From assembly GCA_012295275.1 (NCBI GenBank), contig CM022671.1, forward strand, positions 983,332-1,047,331: 64,000 bases of DNA, written 5' to 3'. Below are positions 23,123-36,572 of this stretch, piece by piece. The position numbers and the translations under genes were made by a program. The DNA comes from Chrysomallon squamiferum (taxonomy: Eukaryota; Mollusca; Gastropoda; Neomphalida; Peltospiridae). The notes below the pieces were generated by a model. That model saw nothing but the letters and a program-made list of their open reading frames with translations, had not been told where the DNA came from and made no database searches. The number at the start of each line of letters is the position of its first letter. Position 1 is the stretch's first letter.

Positions 23123-23637
23123 CACCGTAAGCGACGTCGTTTCCATGACGCTACAACCATCTAGGATTTTAGAGTTGCAGTTATTGTTGTGTTTGAGCCT
23201 ACGTCAAGGAAATAAGTAAGCAGACATACAGAATTTATTGTTGTTGTTTTTTTCTCGACAGTCATAGACTCTTTTACGTGTTCTGTAGAAAATAGTTTCA
23301 TAATGTACATATATACTATGAAACACGTACATATATATATATCGAAGTCAAGGTATTTTGCTTTTATGCTTGGCTTATTACTAAATTTTTATTAGCAGTT
23401 AGCCTTTTCTGTTTTGATAAATGCTTAGAAAAAAGTTTTAAACATACAGTTGTTGTTGTTATTACTAATAACATAAAGTCTACTAGAAAATTAAATAAAA
23501 CCAATACTTTTACTGAACATATGTTAAAGGTAATGTTATATCTAATATTTTCCAGAAGTGTTAATATATTTATATATATTTTAAAAGAAGTAACAGATAA
23601 TATGCAATTTTGAATTACCTGTCAGAACTCATTTATC

Positions 23638-23668
<31 letters not shown>

Positions 23669-24131
23669 ATAATAATAATAATAAAAAAAAAAAAAAAAAA
23701 AATCAGAACTTATTCAAACACTGTAAGAAATAAAAAATAAAACTCGTGAACTGAATTGGACTTATTATTGTATAGCAGTCTGTTTCATATCTATACTTAG
23801 TCTACCGATTTTAGGCTACAAAATTGCAGTCGTGTTTCTTTAAATTGTGATCAGAGAATAAATAAGTGCAAAGATCCCAGAGGATCCACTCACCAAAAGA
23901 ATAATCCCCACCACCAACAACATAATAAATAATAAAAACTGGTATTAGTATTAATATTATTATTATTAGTAATAACAATAAATAAAATAAAATAAAATAA
24001 GTTACTTAATTTAAAAAGAAAAAAGAAAAAAAAAAAAGATAGACTAACAATCCTAATTGATTTTTACAGTTCCTGTGTACAGACAAAATGGAATATTTAA
24101 AATATAAATAATTTGCTGATGATCTATTGTA

Positions 24132-24183
<52 letters not shown>

Positions 24184-24290
24184 TTAAATTAGATGAAATT
24201 TACGTACTTCAGTAATTTTCACTATTTGGTGGAATCCAAAAAAGAGAAGGAGGAATATACATTTATGGAAACGGAAAAGAATAGGGTACA
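23123..24290. other. Promoter and 5' UTR region between aldolase and SMARCB1
   Basis: About 1.2 kb without a recognisable coding exon. A strong plus-strand donor (AATAA|gtaagc) at 23214 and an acceptor-like TTAG at 24191-24192 could bound a SMARCB1 5' UTR intron, but this is speculative. It includes poly-A/AAT (about 23639-23702) and an (ATT)n tract (24133-24184). Confidence 0.4.
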
Positions 24291-27200
24291 ATGGCGGCCT
24301 CTAGAGATGGATCGGTTTATCATCCACCAAAAACATTTGGAGATAAACCAAGATCATTTACTATCGACGAAAGCGGAGAGGCATATTACATCGGATCAGA
24401 GGTAATTCCTCGAAAATATTTTTTCAGCTAACAACAATTACGTTTTGGTAAAAAAGAAGAATTTAATATGTTCTCAAACAAAGAAAATGAATCTCGGTCA
24501 TCATCACCGACTGACCGAGTAACGATTTCCTTTAATCATCTTTTCTCTGTTTTGACTGGATGCTTAATTTAGTTAGATGTACATTGTACGCGATATTCTC
24601 AAACGATTATGTAGTGAGTAACGCTGTACAGTAAATTACGGTGACAGTACAATATCCCACCTTTGCAGCCTAGTCTGTAGTCACGCTAGTCACAGCCTAG
24701 TGTATGTTACTGTTGCTACCAATGTTAGTATCAGTGCAGTATGTGCGTTCCTGCCTTCGTCATGGTTGGTCACAAAATCATTGTTGGTCACATTCACAAA
24801 ATCATGGTGTCACAATCATTGTTCATGTCAGGCACTGATGGGGACAGTACTTCATACAGCATGTTGAGTGATCTGTGAGGAGAGACCTGATTGAAGACAG
24901 TGGTGCTGATATGAGGACCAAGACTTGGCTTGAGGACATTTTTGTAGATATGTAATACAGTTGCAGAGTATTCTCCCTTCATAAATGAATGTCATCATTC
25001 ATAAGTATTAGCCAGCTTGTGTGTATATAATCTAATTAACAGTTTTTGAATTGCATACATTTTGTTGTTTTCAAAACACATTTGCCCTGTGTGTGTGTAT
25101 AACTATCACTGATTTCAAGTCTGTTTTTACTTTAACTGGGGTGCGGCCAAATTCTGGTCACCATATCAAAGATTTCTTGAGTCTGAGGAGTCAGTATTAG
25201 TTCATTAATTCATTAATTGTGAGTGTGAATAATTTAAACTGTAATGTACTCTTTATTACATTTTACATGCAGAAAATACTAGCTGTAACTGTTGCAGAGT
25301 CCACTCTGAAATTAACACTTGCATTATAAAACAGTGACACTCTTATAGCAGACCTAGAGGATATCATGACTTTGTTGTGATTCAGTGTACATATTGCACT
25401 GCTTTTCTTTCTTTTTTATACAAAGGTCTTCAAAAATTTCCATTGTCACAGTGGTTGTATATTTTGCATTAAGTTGGTTTGGACACAACAGGAGGTTGTT
25501 CAGAGTGACATTGTTTTGGGGTATTGTCTACCATTCCCTCTGAGTTACAGATCAGTTTACCAGTGCTAGCAAATATCAGATTGGTTCCACTGACAAACTG
25601 TATTTATAAGAAAGATGACAATGAATTATCATAGATAATCAAATATTTCAAATACATGTATTTATTTTTGTCATATGTTGTGTTTTTTGCCAGTATTATG
25701 TTATCTTGCTCAAATGACACCATTGAACATTAGATTAGTAACACTGGTATATTTCACCATAAGATATTTTCAGAATGTTAACTACCAGCACCAAAATAGT
25801 GTATTTATGAAATTAGTTACCAGTTAACTAATGGTAAAAAAAGTGGCAATATTAAATAATTTGATCATTATAAAATTTACATATGTTGAATCTTTGATAG
25901 TTTGTCCTATAATTATCCATCCTTCTTTCAGTTGCATGTTCTTGATTAACAACCTACAATGTGTTTTTTTTTTTTTTTTTTTTTGAGTATTTAAAAAAAT
26001 TAATAAAAAATAATAATAGGAAATACCATTGTGAACTTTGGATTGAATTTAACAAATTAATTGCTAAAAGTTGAACCAAAAATCAATTTTAATATCTGCA
26101 TATTTCTATAATTTATGATTTTCTCCTCAGGTTGGTAATTACTTGCGGTTGTTTCGTGGTTCACTCTATAAAAAGTACCCTTCTATGTGGAGAAGACTGG
26201 TGACAGTGGAAGAAAGAAAGAAAATAGCTAATATAGGTACAAATAAATTAGTAGACTTTCACTGGTTTTTCAGTCTTATTAAATATTTTATTATTTGTAA
26301 ATTTGTTTGAATTGCATGATTAGTTGTGTTAGATTTTGTTTAAAAGTTTAGATATAGTGATAATACAATTATTTTTAATATCTGAAAAGAGTTTTAATAT
26401 ATTCAGATTTTGTTTAAAAAAAATAATAAATAAAAATAAAAAAACCAATAAATAGCTCATTTTAGTCATTACTGCATGACAATAATATTAATACAACAAC
26501 AACAACAACAACAACAAAAATAATAAAAATATTTTAACTCAAGTAATTTAATAAAATGTAAATGAAAAAATTTTTATTCTTAAAAACAGTTATTTATAAA
26601 TAGTAAATACTGAGGGTGACTTGCTATTCATTTGATTCTAAGTTATGTGTTCCTCTTGTATAAATCGGTGGATTAATTATCACTTTTTGTTGCATTTCTA
26701 AGTATGAAATATCAGAAAGCTAGCAAGACCGACATCTTCTTTGCCTCACCTCAGTTGTTATTTTATTGTCATTCTTTATTATTAGCAGAAGTTAATATTT
26801 GAGTAATAGACAAATGATAAATTAGAACTTATAGGTTATAGTCATATAAAATATTTAAACTCTTTGATTTTATTAGCATAATATAAATTAATATACATTT
26901 CTAGCTCAATTTACATCTTGTAAATATCTTTGGTTTAACATCAACTTCATTCATGTTAAGAAACTCTTTTATAATATAATCTTAGATGATTGTTTCTAAC
27001 ATATCCTGGATTGGATTTCCTGATAAAATATTGACAGCTAGAGAATTTGTGTGTGTGTGTATATTATTATTATTGAATCATTTTGTGCTGCATGTTGTTT
27101 TCTGTCATGCATGGTGCTTGCTTTATGTGTTTATTACATAATAACATCAGATTTGATTCTCTTAATAATGTACATCGTCACTTGCTGTTTCTGGTTTTTG

Positions 27201-30200
27201 CAACCAATCATTCATGGCTTCAGTGGTGTCCCGTGCTTTTTGTGTGAATTGTATTGTTCAAATCAGAAGAAAATAGTTTTTGCAGGTTTTGGTCAGCACT
27301 CTCTGGCAACAAACATCACACTGCTCAAAGCTTCTGAAGTTGATGACATTTTCGACGGTAATGATGACAAATACAAAGCAGTTTCAATAGGCAATGACAT
27401 CTCTTTTCCTAGGTTGGTATCTTTTAAAATTAATTTACTTTTATTTATGAAATATTCCATGAATGAAATCATGATATGTTTTAGTTGTTTATCATTTTAT
27501 GTGGTTTTTAATCATTTCTTTCTTAACATGGTGTCTGCAAGAGGAATAAATTAAGTTTAGAATTTTCATTCTAAATTAAGAGTTTAAAATGATTTTCTTT
27601 ATTAAAATGGATATAATATTAACAAATTAATTCATATGGGCATTATCTTTTAAAGTTAATTCAACATTTTTATGTAATAGTTAACATTTACTTGGTATTA
27701 AAGTAATAAATCAAATGAATTTTTATCTTTTCAGTTTGCAAAATGCATAATTTTAATTAATACTTTAAAATTTTCATTTGGATTAAAATAAAAGTAAAAT
27801 TCAGAAAATAAATTTAAAATATTTTCTTTATGTAGTAATATTTAATTACTGGCGTATCCAAATTAAAAACATTTTAATATCAGTAATTATTAATTATCAA
27901 ATATATACAATAATAATATTAAAGAGAAAAAACAAATGTTGTTATAACATGGGTTCATACTGATTAGCAAAAATAAATTAATTTTGTTTTCTAAGAGGAA
28001 ATAATTGATTCTGTTAGGATTAATACTAAGGCCCATTTTACCTCATTCATTCTCCTGGCCCACAGACTAAATCTTCATTAACAATGATTTAAGATTGATT
28101 ATTAAGATCTATATATTTAATTAACTGAGGATTTGTTATCTTATGCTATACCAAATACAGTTGTTGTGAAATTAGTTAATGCTTTAATGGTTTGATTGGT
28201 AATTTCTAAAATACAGTTTGAAATAAATATTTCTTACTAGCAAAGATATTAATTTAACACATAATTTTTAAAATGAAAGATGAATCTGGAACTGACTTTT
28301 ATTTGACAGAGAAACAAAGCAGAAGAGAAGCACTTGGGTTCCTACTGTGCCCAGCAGTTCCCATCATTTAGATGCTGTTCCATGTTCCACTCCAATAAAC
28401 AGAAACAGACCAAGCAAAAACAAAGTCAGAACATTCCCTCTTTGGTAAGACAGCTAACAGTTTCTCAAATATTATTATTTCCTGTCTTTGAAATATGGAT
28501 TATACTTTTCTTCTTTTTTTTGTTTTTTTTCAGCAATTTTAGAAATATAGCACATAATAGAAAGAAAAAATCCTTCTTTATGTCAAAACCCACATTTTTC
28601 AAAGGTTAATTGATGTGTTTGTTGTGTTGGTAATTTCTTTTTCTTTAATGAATATCTTTGCTGTTTCATTTCTTTAGCTTTGTTAACGGTGACAGTTTAT
28701 TTCTAGTTTTGATGACACAAACCCAGCTCAGATTCACGAAAATGCTGCTCAGAATGAATGCCTGGTACCCATCAGACTTGACATGGAGTTTGATGGGCAG
28801 AAGCTGCGTGATTGTTTTACATGGAACAAAAATGGTACGTTTGAAAACTTGTATTTTAAAAAAAAGATACAATTGTTTAAAATATTTTTTATACAATTAT
28901 TTGCAGTATTTTTAATGTACAGTACTTACATTATGTTTCCCATCATATAAACTGTCTACAGAATAATATATCAATATATATATAGTGAGCCTTATTGTAA
29001 ATAATTATACATTTTACACTGAACCCTGTTGAAACTATTGCCTTTGTGGATCTGCAGATTACTTTAATAGAATAATAACTCTTTGTCGTATTTAAGTTAT
29101 TTAAAACTTGTACAAAATTATATTCAAACATATATATTTTTTTAATCTACAGAAACTCTGATCACTCCAGAGCAGTTTGCTGAAATTTTGTGTGATGATT
29201 TGGATCTGAATCCACTTAATTTTGTATCAGCAATATCACAGGCAATACGACAGCAGATTGAAGCTTATCCATCAGATGCTACACTGGAGACACCAGATCA
29301 AAGAATTATATTAAAGGTATTTCCTCTTTTTCCAGTTTGTTTGTTGCCTTCATCCAATGTTTGTGTCTGGAATTTCCTTTATTAATCTAAAAAAAAATGT
29401 ATTCATGTTAACTGTTTTTTGCTTTATTACATTGTTACTAAAATTTTGTATTTTAAATTTCAGTTAAATATTCATGTTGGAAACATTTCATTAGTAGATC
29501 AGTTTGAATGGGATATGTCAGACTCAGAAAATAGTCCAGAACAGTTTTCTACTAAACTATGTGCTGAGTTAGGTAAGTTTCATTCAGTGATGCTCTTGTT
29601 TTCTATATTGGTATATATTCTTACTTAAAATTCACTTCTGGTAGATAACTGTATACAATTAGTGTCTAAAACATTTTGAATGATTCATAATTATTGGTTT
29701 ATTGCTTTCCTTACTACTAAAAAAACATGCCAGTGACAGTAAAATAGTTGCATAAATACCTTTATTCATCCATATATTATTAATTAAAAATTAATTAGAG
29801 ACTTAGTAAATTATTGTCTTTGATCATTGTTTTTTACATTCTGCTTACCAAATTATAATCTGTTTGTTATACTCCATCAGACACAAATAAAGCAGTTATT
29901 TAAATTTTATAAAATGTAGTCAGACTATTAGTAAATGTTGCACAAAATAAACTTAAAGATTTTAAAAACAAAAAAAAAACAATCCACATACACGAATGGC
30001 TTTAATGCTGCTACAGGTTTGTTTTTGTATTGGGATTAGTTAGAAGGTTTGTTGAATGACATGGTAAGAAGTTGAACGAGAATGTCCAGGGAAATCTGTA
30101 TATGTTTATTAGTAATAAAAACAGTGTGTGTGTGTGTCTGTAAGGATACTCTGTCAGTGATCTATCTGGTGTATGTTTTCAGGACTAGGAGGCGAGTTTG

Positions 30201-31395
30201 TTACAGCAATAGCTTACAGTATCAGAGGTCAACTCAGCTGGCATCAACGTACATACGCTTTTAGGTAAGACTTGAAAAATAACTCATATGTGATAAAGGA
30301 AAAACAATTATTTCAAAATAATTTAGGACATTGCATTAAAGAAAAGATGCAGAAAAACTTGTTTGTTCAAATATCTCAGTTATTTCTCAAATGGTTCATA
30401 TGTACAGATGCCTTATAAGTCATACATATTTAATATGCATTTTGTTCAGTTTTAGATATATAAAATAAATGTTACTAATACAGCATTTGCTTTAAGAAGC
30501 ATTTCTTTTGACAAGTGTTGCTGTTTTTATATGTAAGTAGAATCCATTAAAAATTTTCGTATATAATTGAGCATATTTTTAAATCATTTAAAAAAATGTT
30601 TATTCCTTGCAGTCACATCATCCTAATATTCTTTTCGTTTTTATGCATAATGATATGAAAACTTTTGATATTGTCTGAAAACTAGTCTGTGAGTGAATGG
30701 AATTAAGTTGAGTGTTGACTAGGTTATGTTAGATTTGAATTATTGTATTCTTTGAATTCACAGCAGTTTACATTTAGTATTGGAATAGTTATGAGACACA
30801 GCTCCAAAGAGTTTATTTAAATTTCTTTTTCTACAGCTTGGTGAATTATATTTCATTAATTATTGGCTCCTTAAGCTTTTTCCATTACTTGTCAGTCATG
30901 TGTGAAGTTACCAATGTTGTTTTAAAATACTTAATTTAAAAAATATGCAACACTGAAAACATTTGACTTTTCAGATTAGTTGTTTCTGGTTCTTTCAGTG
31001 AAGCACCTTTACCTATAGTAGAGATAGCTATAAGAAACCAGAATGAAGCAGATCAGTGGTGTCCCTTCCTTGAGACATTAACAGATGCAGAAATGGAGAA
31101 AAAGATAAGAGATCAGGACAGAAATACAAGGTGAACTGAGATATTACTTTTCATGTCTTTGATTAATTGGATTTTTAAGATCTTAATATGTCTATATAAG
31201 CAGAAGTTACAATGTTTTCAATACAGTAACCTTCTAAACACTACTTTGATTGAGAGTGTTTTAGAAAATATTTCATTTCATTTGTAAATTAAATTTTTTA
31301 TTTTTATAACTTTTTTGTTATTTTCTAATTATTTCTTTCTTAAACTATATTCCAGACGAATGAGACGCTTGGCAAATACTACTCCATCTTGGTGA
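24291..31395 (+). CDS. SMARCB1: SMARCB1/SNF5/INI1, core SWI/SNF (BAF) subunit
   Basis: Core subunit of SWI/SNF chromatin remodellers in the nucleus. Coding exons: 24291-24401, 26131-26236, 27286-27412, 28310-28444, 28707-28834, 29153-29316, 29464-29572, 30183-30264, 30999-31130, 31356-31395 (TGA 31393-31395). The sum is 1134 nt, or 377 aa, against about 385 in human. The N-terminal winged-helix region shows Y-Y-I-G-S-E-V-G-N-Y-L-R and F-R-G-S-L-Y. Two SNF5 repeats follow: repeat 1 around [11 protein letters not shown] (about 180-250) and repeat 2 starting [14 protein letters not shown] (258 onward). The C-terminal basic helix ([16 protein letters not shown]), which contacts the nucleosome acidic patch in characterised orthologues, is intact. 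The segment between V-E-E-R-K-K-I and T-L-L-K-A-S-E-V is shorter than in vertebrates. The start has an in-frame TAG at 24282-24284 just upstream. Confidence 0.97.
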
Positions 31396-32244
31396 TGACA
31401 AATTGTTTTATGAGAAGACAGAATGTTGGATTACTCTTAACACATTGGATTAGTGAGAAGATAGACTGGATTAGTTGATAAACATGAACTGTACTTGTTG
31501 TTTTTCCAGTGAAGCCTGTCTGGTAATTGTAATGAACTGAGTTGTGGGTGATGACATCTTTAGACTCATATCCAGGATGTTATTCTTCTTAATCAAAAGA
31601 AAATTTTAATTTGTAATACTCAAGGAAAACCAGCAGTCAGATGTAATGATTATGTTAACCTAGTTAGAAATCCTTCACAAAATTTCTGGCAGAAACAGAT
31701 ACAAAATGTTTATGTAGCTATCTTTATATATTTATAGATAACTTAACTGTTTCTTCTACAGTCTGCCTTCTTTCTAAAACTTAATTTAGCAGTCATTGCA
31801 CAAAATGTGCAACATCAGTCAACCATAATATATAACGTTATTTATACAGATAATTGTGAACCAGTGTTTTGAATTTTAAGAATATCTAATAACTAAAATA
31901 TTTTTTAAAATACCTTTGGGTAAGTTGATGATAATTTTTAAAAATAAATTCTGTTGCCTGTGGGTTTCAAGGATTTTTTCCAAACACCATGAAACACTGG
32001 TGTTAATATGAAAAGCTGGGTGAAATAGGAAATACCTGAGTTATAAAAATAGAAAACTATTACAGCACTGACTTTTACTGATGTTTGTATGGGAGAGTAT
32101 GGTTACGCCGTGTTCAGATGATCCTCATAGAATTGAATTAGTCACATACTTTACATCAGTCACTGTACATATAGCACATCATGTTAATGCATTCATTTGA
32201 CAGTCACATCCACTGTTTTAACATTGTAGAAAAAGATAATGAAA

Positions 32245-32250
32245 AATAAA
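32245..32250 (+). terminator. Candidate polyadenylation signal of SMARCB1
   Basis: AATAAA followed within 30 bp by a TG-rich stretch, about 850 bp after the SMARCB1 stop. A second AATAAA lies near 32515. The intervening 31396-32244 has no coding signal and is best read as 3' UTR. Confidence 0.5.
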
Positions 32251-33122
32251 ATAAATTATTGTTGAATGAATATGTTGGTTTATTATTATTTATTTTTAAT
32301 GCAACTATGAATTATGTACTTCTAACTGTTAAAAGTTGACATATATTTTCAGCCACAACTTGAACGTTAAAACTTGTGTCTAAATTATGCTCTTATTTAA
32401 GAAATTCTATCATTGCCAAAACAATTACAATAAAAGTGGCAGACCATTCGAATAAACTGTAGTCAGGTGACTGGACATAGGATCGGGTTGTGATGCCTTG
32501 AAAAGAAAGTGCAAATAAAAGGTCCCATGCTTACAGCTGGTACATTATTCACTCAATGAAACTAAAAATAAGCACTGTGTCAATGTTGTAAGTGAAAGCA
32601 AAACAAAAACAAGTCTATAATTTTTAAAAATTTAATTGCTCTATGAAGGCTGGAATGCTGTTTATAAAATCCACTTCATGAAGCTGTTTTAAAATATGTT
32701 TTTATGATTTGAAATAAAAAAATTGTTTGACCACTCTGATGTGACACATATCACTGTATTTTTAGTTTCAAAACAAATACAGTTTGGACATCTATTAGTT
32801 CATTGTTGACACTGGTGCCTCTTACTCCTAAAGAAGTGAAAATTCAACTACAAATTATAAATACTTACTGAGATTAACAGAAGATGATGTTTTATTGTTT
32901 TTATTGTGTTTTTTTTTTGTTATTTTAAACCAATACATAAATGAAATAATTATAGCGTGGTACTGTACACCCTGAAACATCTTCATTCAAATTAAAACAA
33001 ATATGTTGATATTCAAATCAACATTAAACATGGATTTCTCAATGTATGAGTTGTGGGTATTTGATTTTTCTCGGTGTGACACACATTTCTCTTTGGTGGA
33101 CTGTTACACAATCATTCTCAGA
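32251..33122. other. Spacer between the convergent SMARCB1 and THOC7 genes
   Basis: AT-rich sequence with no supported exon on either strand. It may hold distal 3' UTR of either gene. Confidence 0.5.
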
Positions 33123-33128
33123 CTTTAT
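33123..33128 (-). terminator. Candidate polyadenylation signal of THOC7
   Basis: TTTATT on the plus strand reads AATAAA on the minus strand, about 28 bp after the THOC7 stop codon, giving a very short 3' UTR if used. Confidence 0.5.
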
Positions 33129-33155
33129 TTGCATCTTTCACCAGATCGGTTTATC

Positions 33156-36100
33156 TCATGTTTCCATAGCTTCTTTTTCATCCTCTGTAAAATAATTAAT
33201 ATTATTCTATCAAAATATATTTTAAATGCACTCAAGACATACCTTTCCAATTGTAATACTTTCCATTGTAATGACATGTAAATAATATTTACAAGATATG
33301 GTAAATTTGACAAAAACAATATAGTGTTTTACACCTATTGAGTTTAATATTCATGAGTTCATTATCAGTTGCATTTAACATAATCATCATTATTTGGATT
33401 CTGCTGTTTAACTATTTCATATAATATGTAAGAGTATTTTATTTTCTTCAGTACACAATTTCAATATCTATTTCTAGCAATATATATCAGGAACTTGTTT
33501 ATTTATTTATTTATAAAACAAAATTTCAGAAACAAAAAACATTTTAATAACAACTAAAATTTTACCTTCCAATATTCTCTGCAGTTCATGGATAGCAGTA
33601 ATTAAAACTAGGAACTGTTTTCGTCTTAAGTCAAGCTATAAAAAATAAATTAAAAAATGACATAAATGAAAATAGCAGGAAAATGAGGAAAGAATACTAA
33701 ACTTTATTGTAATAATTTCAATAATTTAAGTGTTGTTTTAATAATAATGTAATGTTAATAATTCCACATGGCATTATTGTTAAACATTTAGATATTGTAA
33801 TATAAATAATTCAGGGGTATTATGATCATTTTCACAATCATTGTTTGAATCTATCTGACAGTGAGGGATAATTGTCTTTACATTTCTGTTCAGACAGCTA
33901 ACAAAATTTAAAAAAATATAAATAAAAAAATGATATTAATATTTTTGAAACCAAGTAAAACTTCCAGTATCGTAGACCACTTACTTTTCCTTCTAAAGAC
34001 TCTTTAGTTTCAGCTAATGATGTCAATTCCTTATCCAGAGCTTGTAACTGTCTGAAAAAGAAAAATAATACATATTTAAGTTCTTTTTTTTAATAACTTT
34101 AAAAAGGCAGAATAAAGGAAGACAGGTCTAAGGATATCATAACTGATTTTTATATTAATATTCATCAATACTTTATTTTGTACCCTTATGTAAAAAAAAA
34201 GAATGATGTCACTTTCATGTGAAACTGTGTTAAAGTTACAGTTATTTGAACACTTTTGATGTTTTGATTAGCAGTCATCAGTCCTGTGATAGCCTGATTC
34301 AAAACACTGAAACTACAAAGAAGCAGTCATAGCTTGAGTACATTTATGCAGTATCTGACTTGTGCCATGCCTAGAAGTGGGGCTTCAGTTATCCATATTT
34401 ATTGCACACTTGTGTCAGTGAGATGACGATGATAATAAAGCTAATAACACTTATGGAAATAGAAATGTAAAATATACAGTTTACAAACTTTGTAGTTTCT
34501 TGTCTGTCTGGATGCTGTTGAATGATTTTAGCTAGAGCATCATATTCTGAAAACAAGTAATTCAAATTACCTTTAAAAACATTATTAACTGGAAAACAAA
34601 ACAAAAGAACTCCCCCTCCCCAAAAAGACCCACAACAACCATAATAGAAAATGATCTTATTTTAGTAACATCTCATTCATTAAATTAATTATATTATCTT
34701 AAATTTTACAAGCATATTTCACAACGAACTGTATATGAAAAACCAAAAATGTATGATTAAATGCAAACTCAATGTAAAGAATCTTACATTAACAATAATT
34801 ATGTAATAATGTTCACATAACTAACCTGTTGTCTGGCCCTTGTATACAAAATAATGTCACAATAACTTGTTGGTAAATTTATTATATATTTTCTATGACA
34901 AAAGCAATGGTTTAACAGGGCTCATTACTTAAAACTGTAAATATTTTAAAGTTTACCTCTAATAATAATAATAACAATAAAAAACAGTAATAATTGTCTG
35001 TTTTTACAATGAAATATTTAAAAATACTTACGCTGTCTATTTTTACGTATTCGTTTGGCCTGCTGCAATTCTTGTTTACATTCAGCAATGTTAGTTGTAG
35101 CTTGTTGTATTCTGTCAGCTGAAAGTAGATTAAATAAAGAAAATTTTGTATTTGAAATTTATCACATGTCAAACACCAAAATCTTAAAATAATTTGTATT
35201 ACTTTAATATAAAAATAAACAAATACAGAAAAAAAACAATCTAAAAAATTGTCAACTAAAAAAATTAAGTGTCAATTTTCTTTTATTACAAACATTAAAA
35301 AACCTTGTAACGTTCGGGTTTTCAAGAATAGTCTTTGTGAATTAACAAAGTATAACAATCATATGATTCTTTTTTTTTCTAATCTGAAGAACTTGTCATT
35401 TCACTTTCTTAGTATTTTGTGATCATTATGTATCACTTTATATTCAGCAAAGTTCTTTTTGCTATTTCATAACCAAAGATGATAGAAATGTTAAAAATCT
35501 AAAAAAACACACCCAAAAACAAACATTTGTTTTGATTAAAAATTAAATATGAGACTCAGATTTACTAATTTTTAAAGTAAAAAGGTAAGATGGAATAAAC
35601 CACAGGCAAGGATAGGTATTACTAACCTATTTCTTTGCTGAGCTTTTCATAATTTTCTTGTTCTTGAAGATTCATTTCTGAAACCAGCAGAGACTTCTCC
35701 ATGACAAATTCACACTGTGCAAGAGTGGCCATCATTCTGTGGTAAGCCATGTCACTGAAATTGAAATTCTTCATTAGCAATCTAAGAGGTCATTTTTCAG
35801 CTCTATCAAAAGTGAGATATATCAGCTTAGATACATATCTAAAAAAAAACATAAATTAAAATTTGGTTGTTTAAAATGTCAGTTCATATCAACTGTTATT
35901 AGATATCAGTCATTCAACACTGATACTTTTATTTATTTACTAATAACTGTTTTTTTTTAACCTATAATTTCCTAACTAAAATGTTTATATCACCAATTGT
36001 TTTAGCAGAAAATAAAATGTGTTAATCATTACTTATCCTCATCATCTGGAGAGTTGCACCATCTAACAAACGTTCTGAGTAAATTATTTAATCTTTTGTC

Positions 36101-36538
36101 ATCATTTCCTCCTTCTCCGTCTATAAGTAGTCTCCTCTTTATGATATCATCTGAAAATATATCAAACAGAGATGTTTAACGTCACCAATGACGACTGCCT
36201 GAGTAACAGATATATACGGAAATTCTTTTCAGATGGCGTATCAAACATACACATAATCAGATAGAGTATTAAACCTTGAAAAAAATAAAATAAAATTGTT
36301 GATAACTGGAAAACTGACTGGACTATGGCCTTTTTTTGTGTGGCCAAAATCAAATCATTAACTGAGAAATATGCTCTTGAAGACTGTCCTTATGTATAGT
36401 CCTGAGGTCCATGCATTTTTAGACAACTCGTGTCATACAAATTTGAGAAAAATATCTACAGTTTCAGCAATAATGAGCTAGCATTTATCAATGTTTTCCA
36501 CTGTTTTTTTTTTTTCAGTTTAATAAGTGGCAGATCTA

Positions 36539-36572
<34 letters not shown>

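Noticed and set aside
27051-27554. 167-codon plus-strand open frame spanning a SMARCB1 exon
   Set aside because: Only 27286-27412 is coding; the flanks are intron that happens to stay open.
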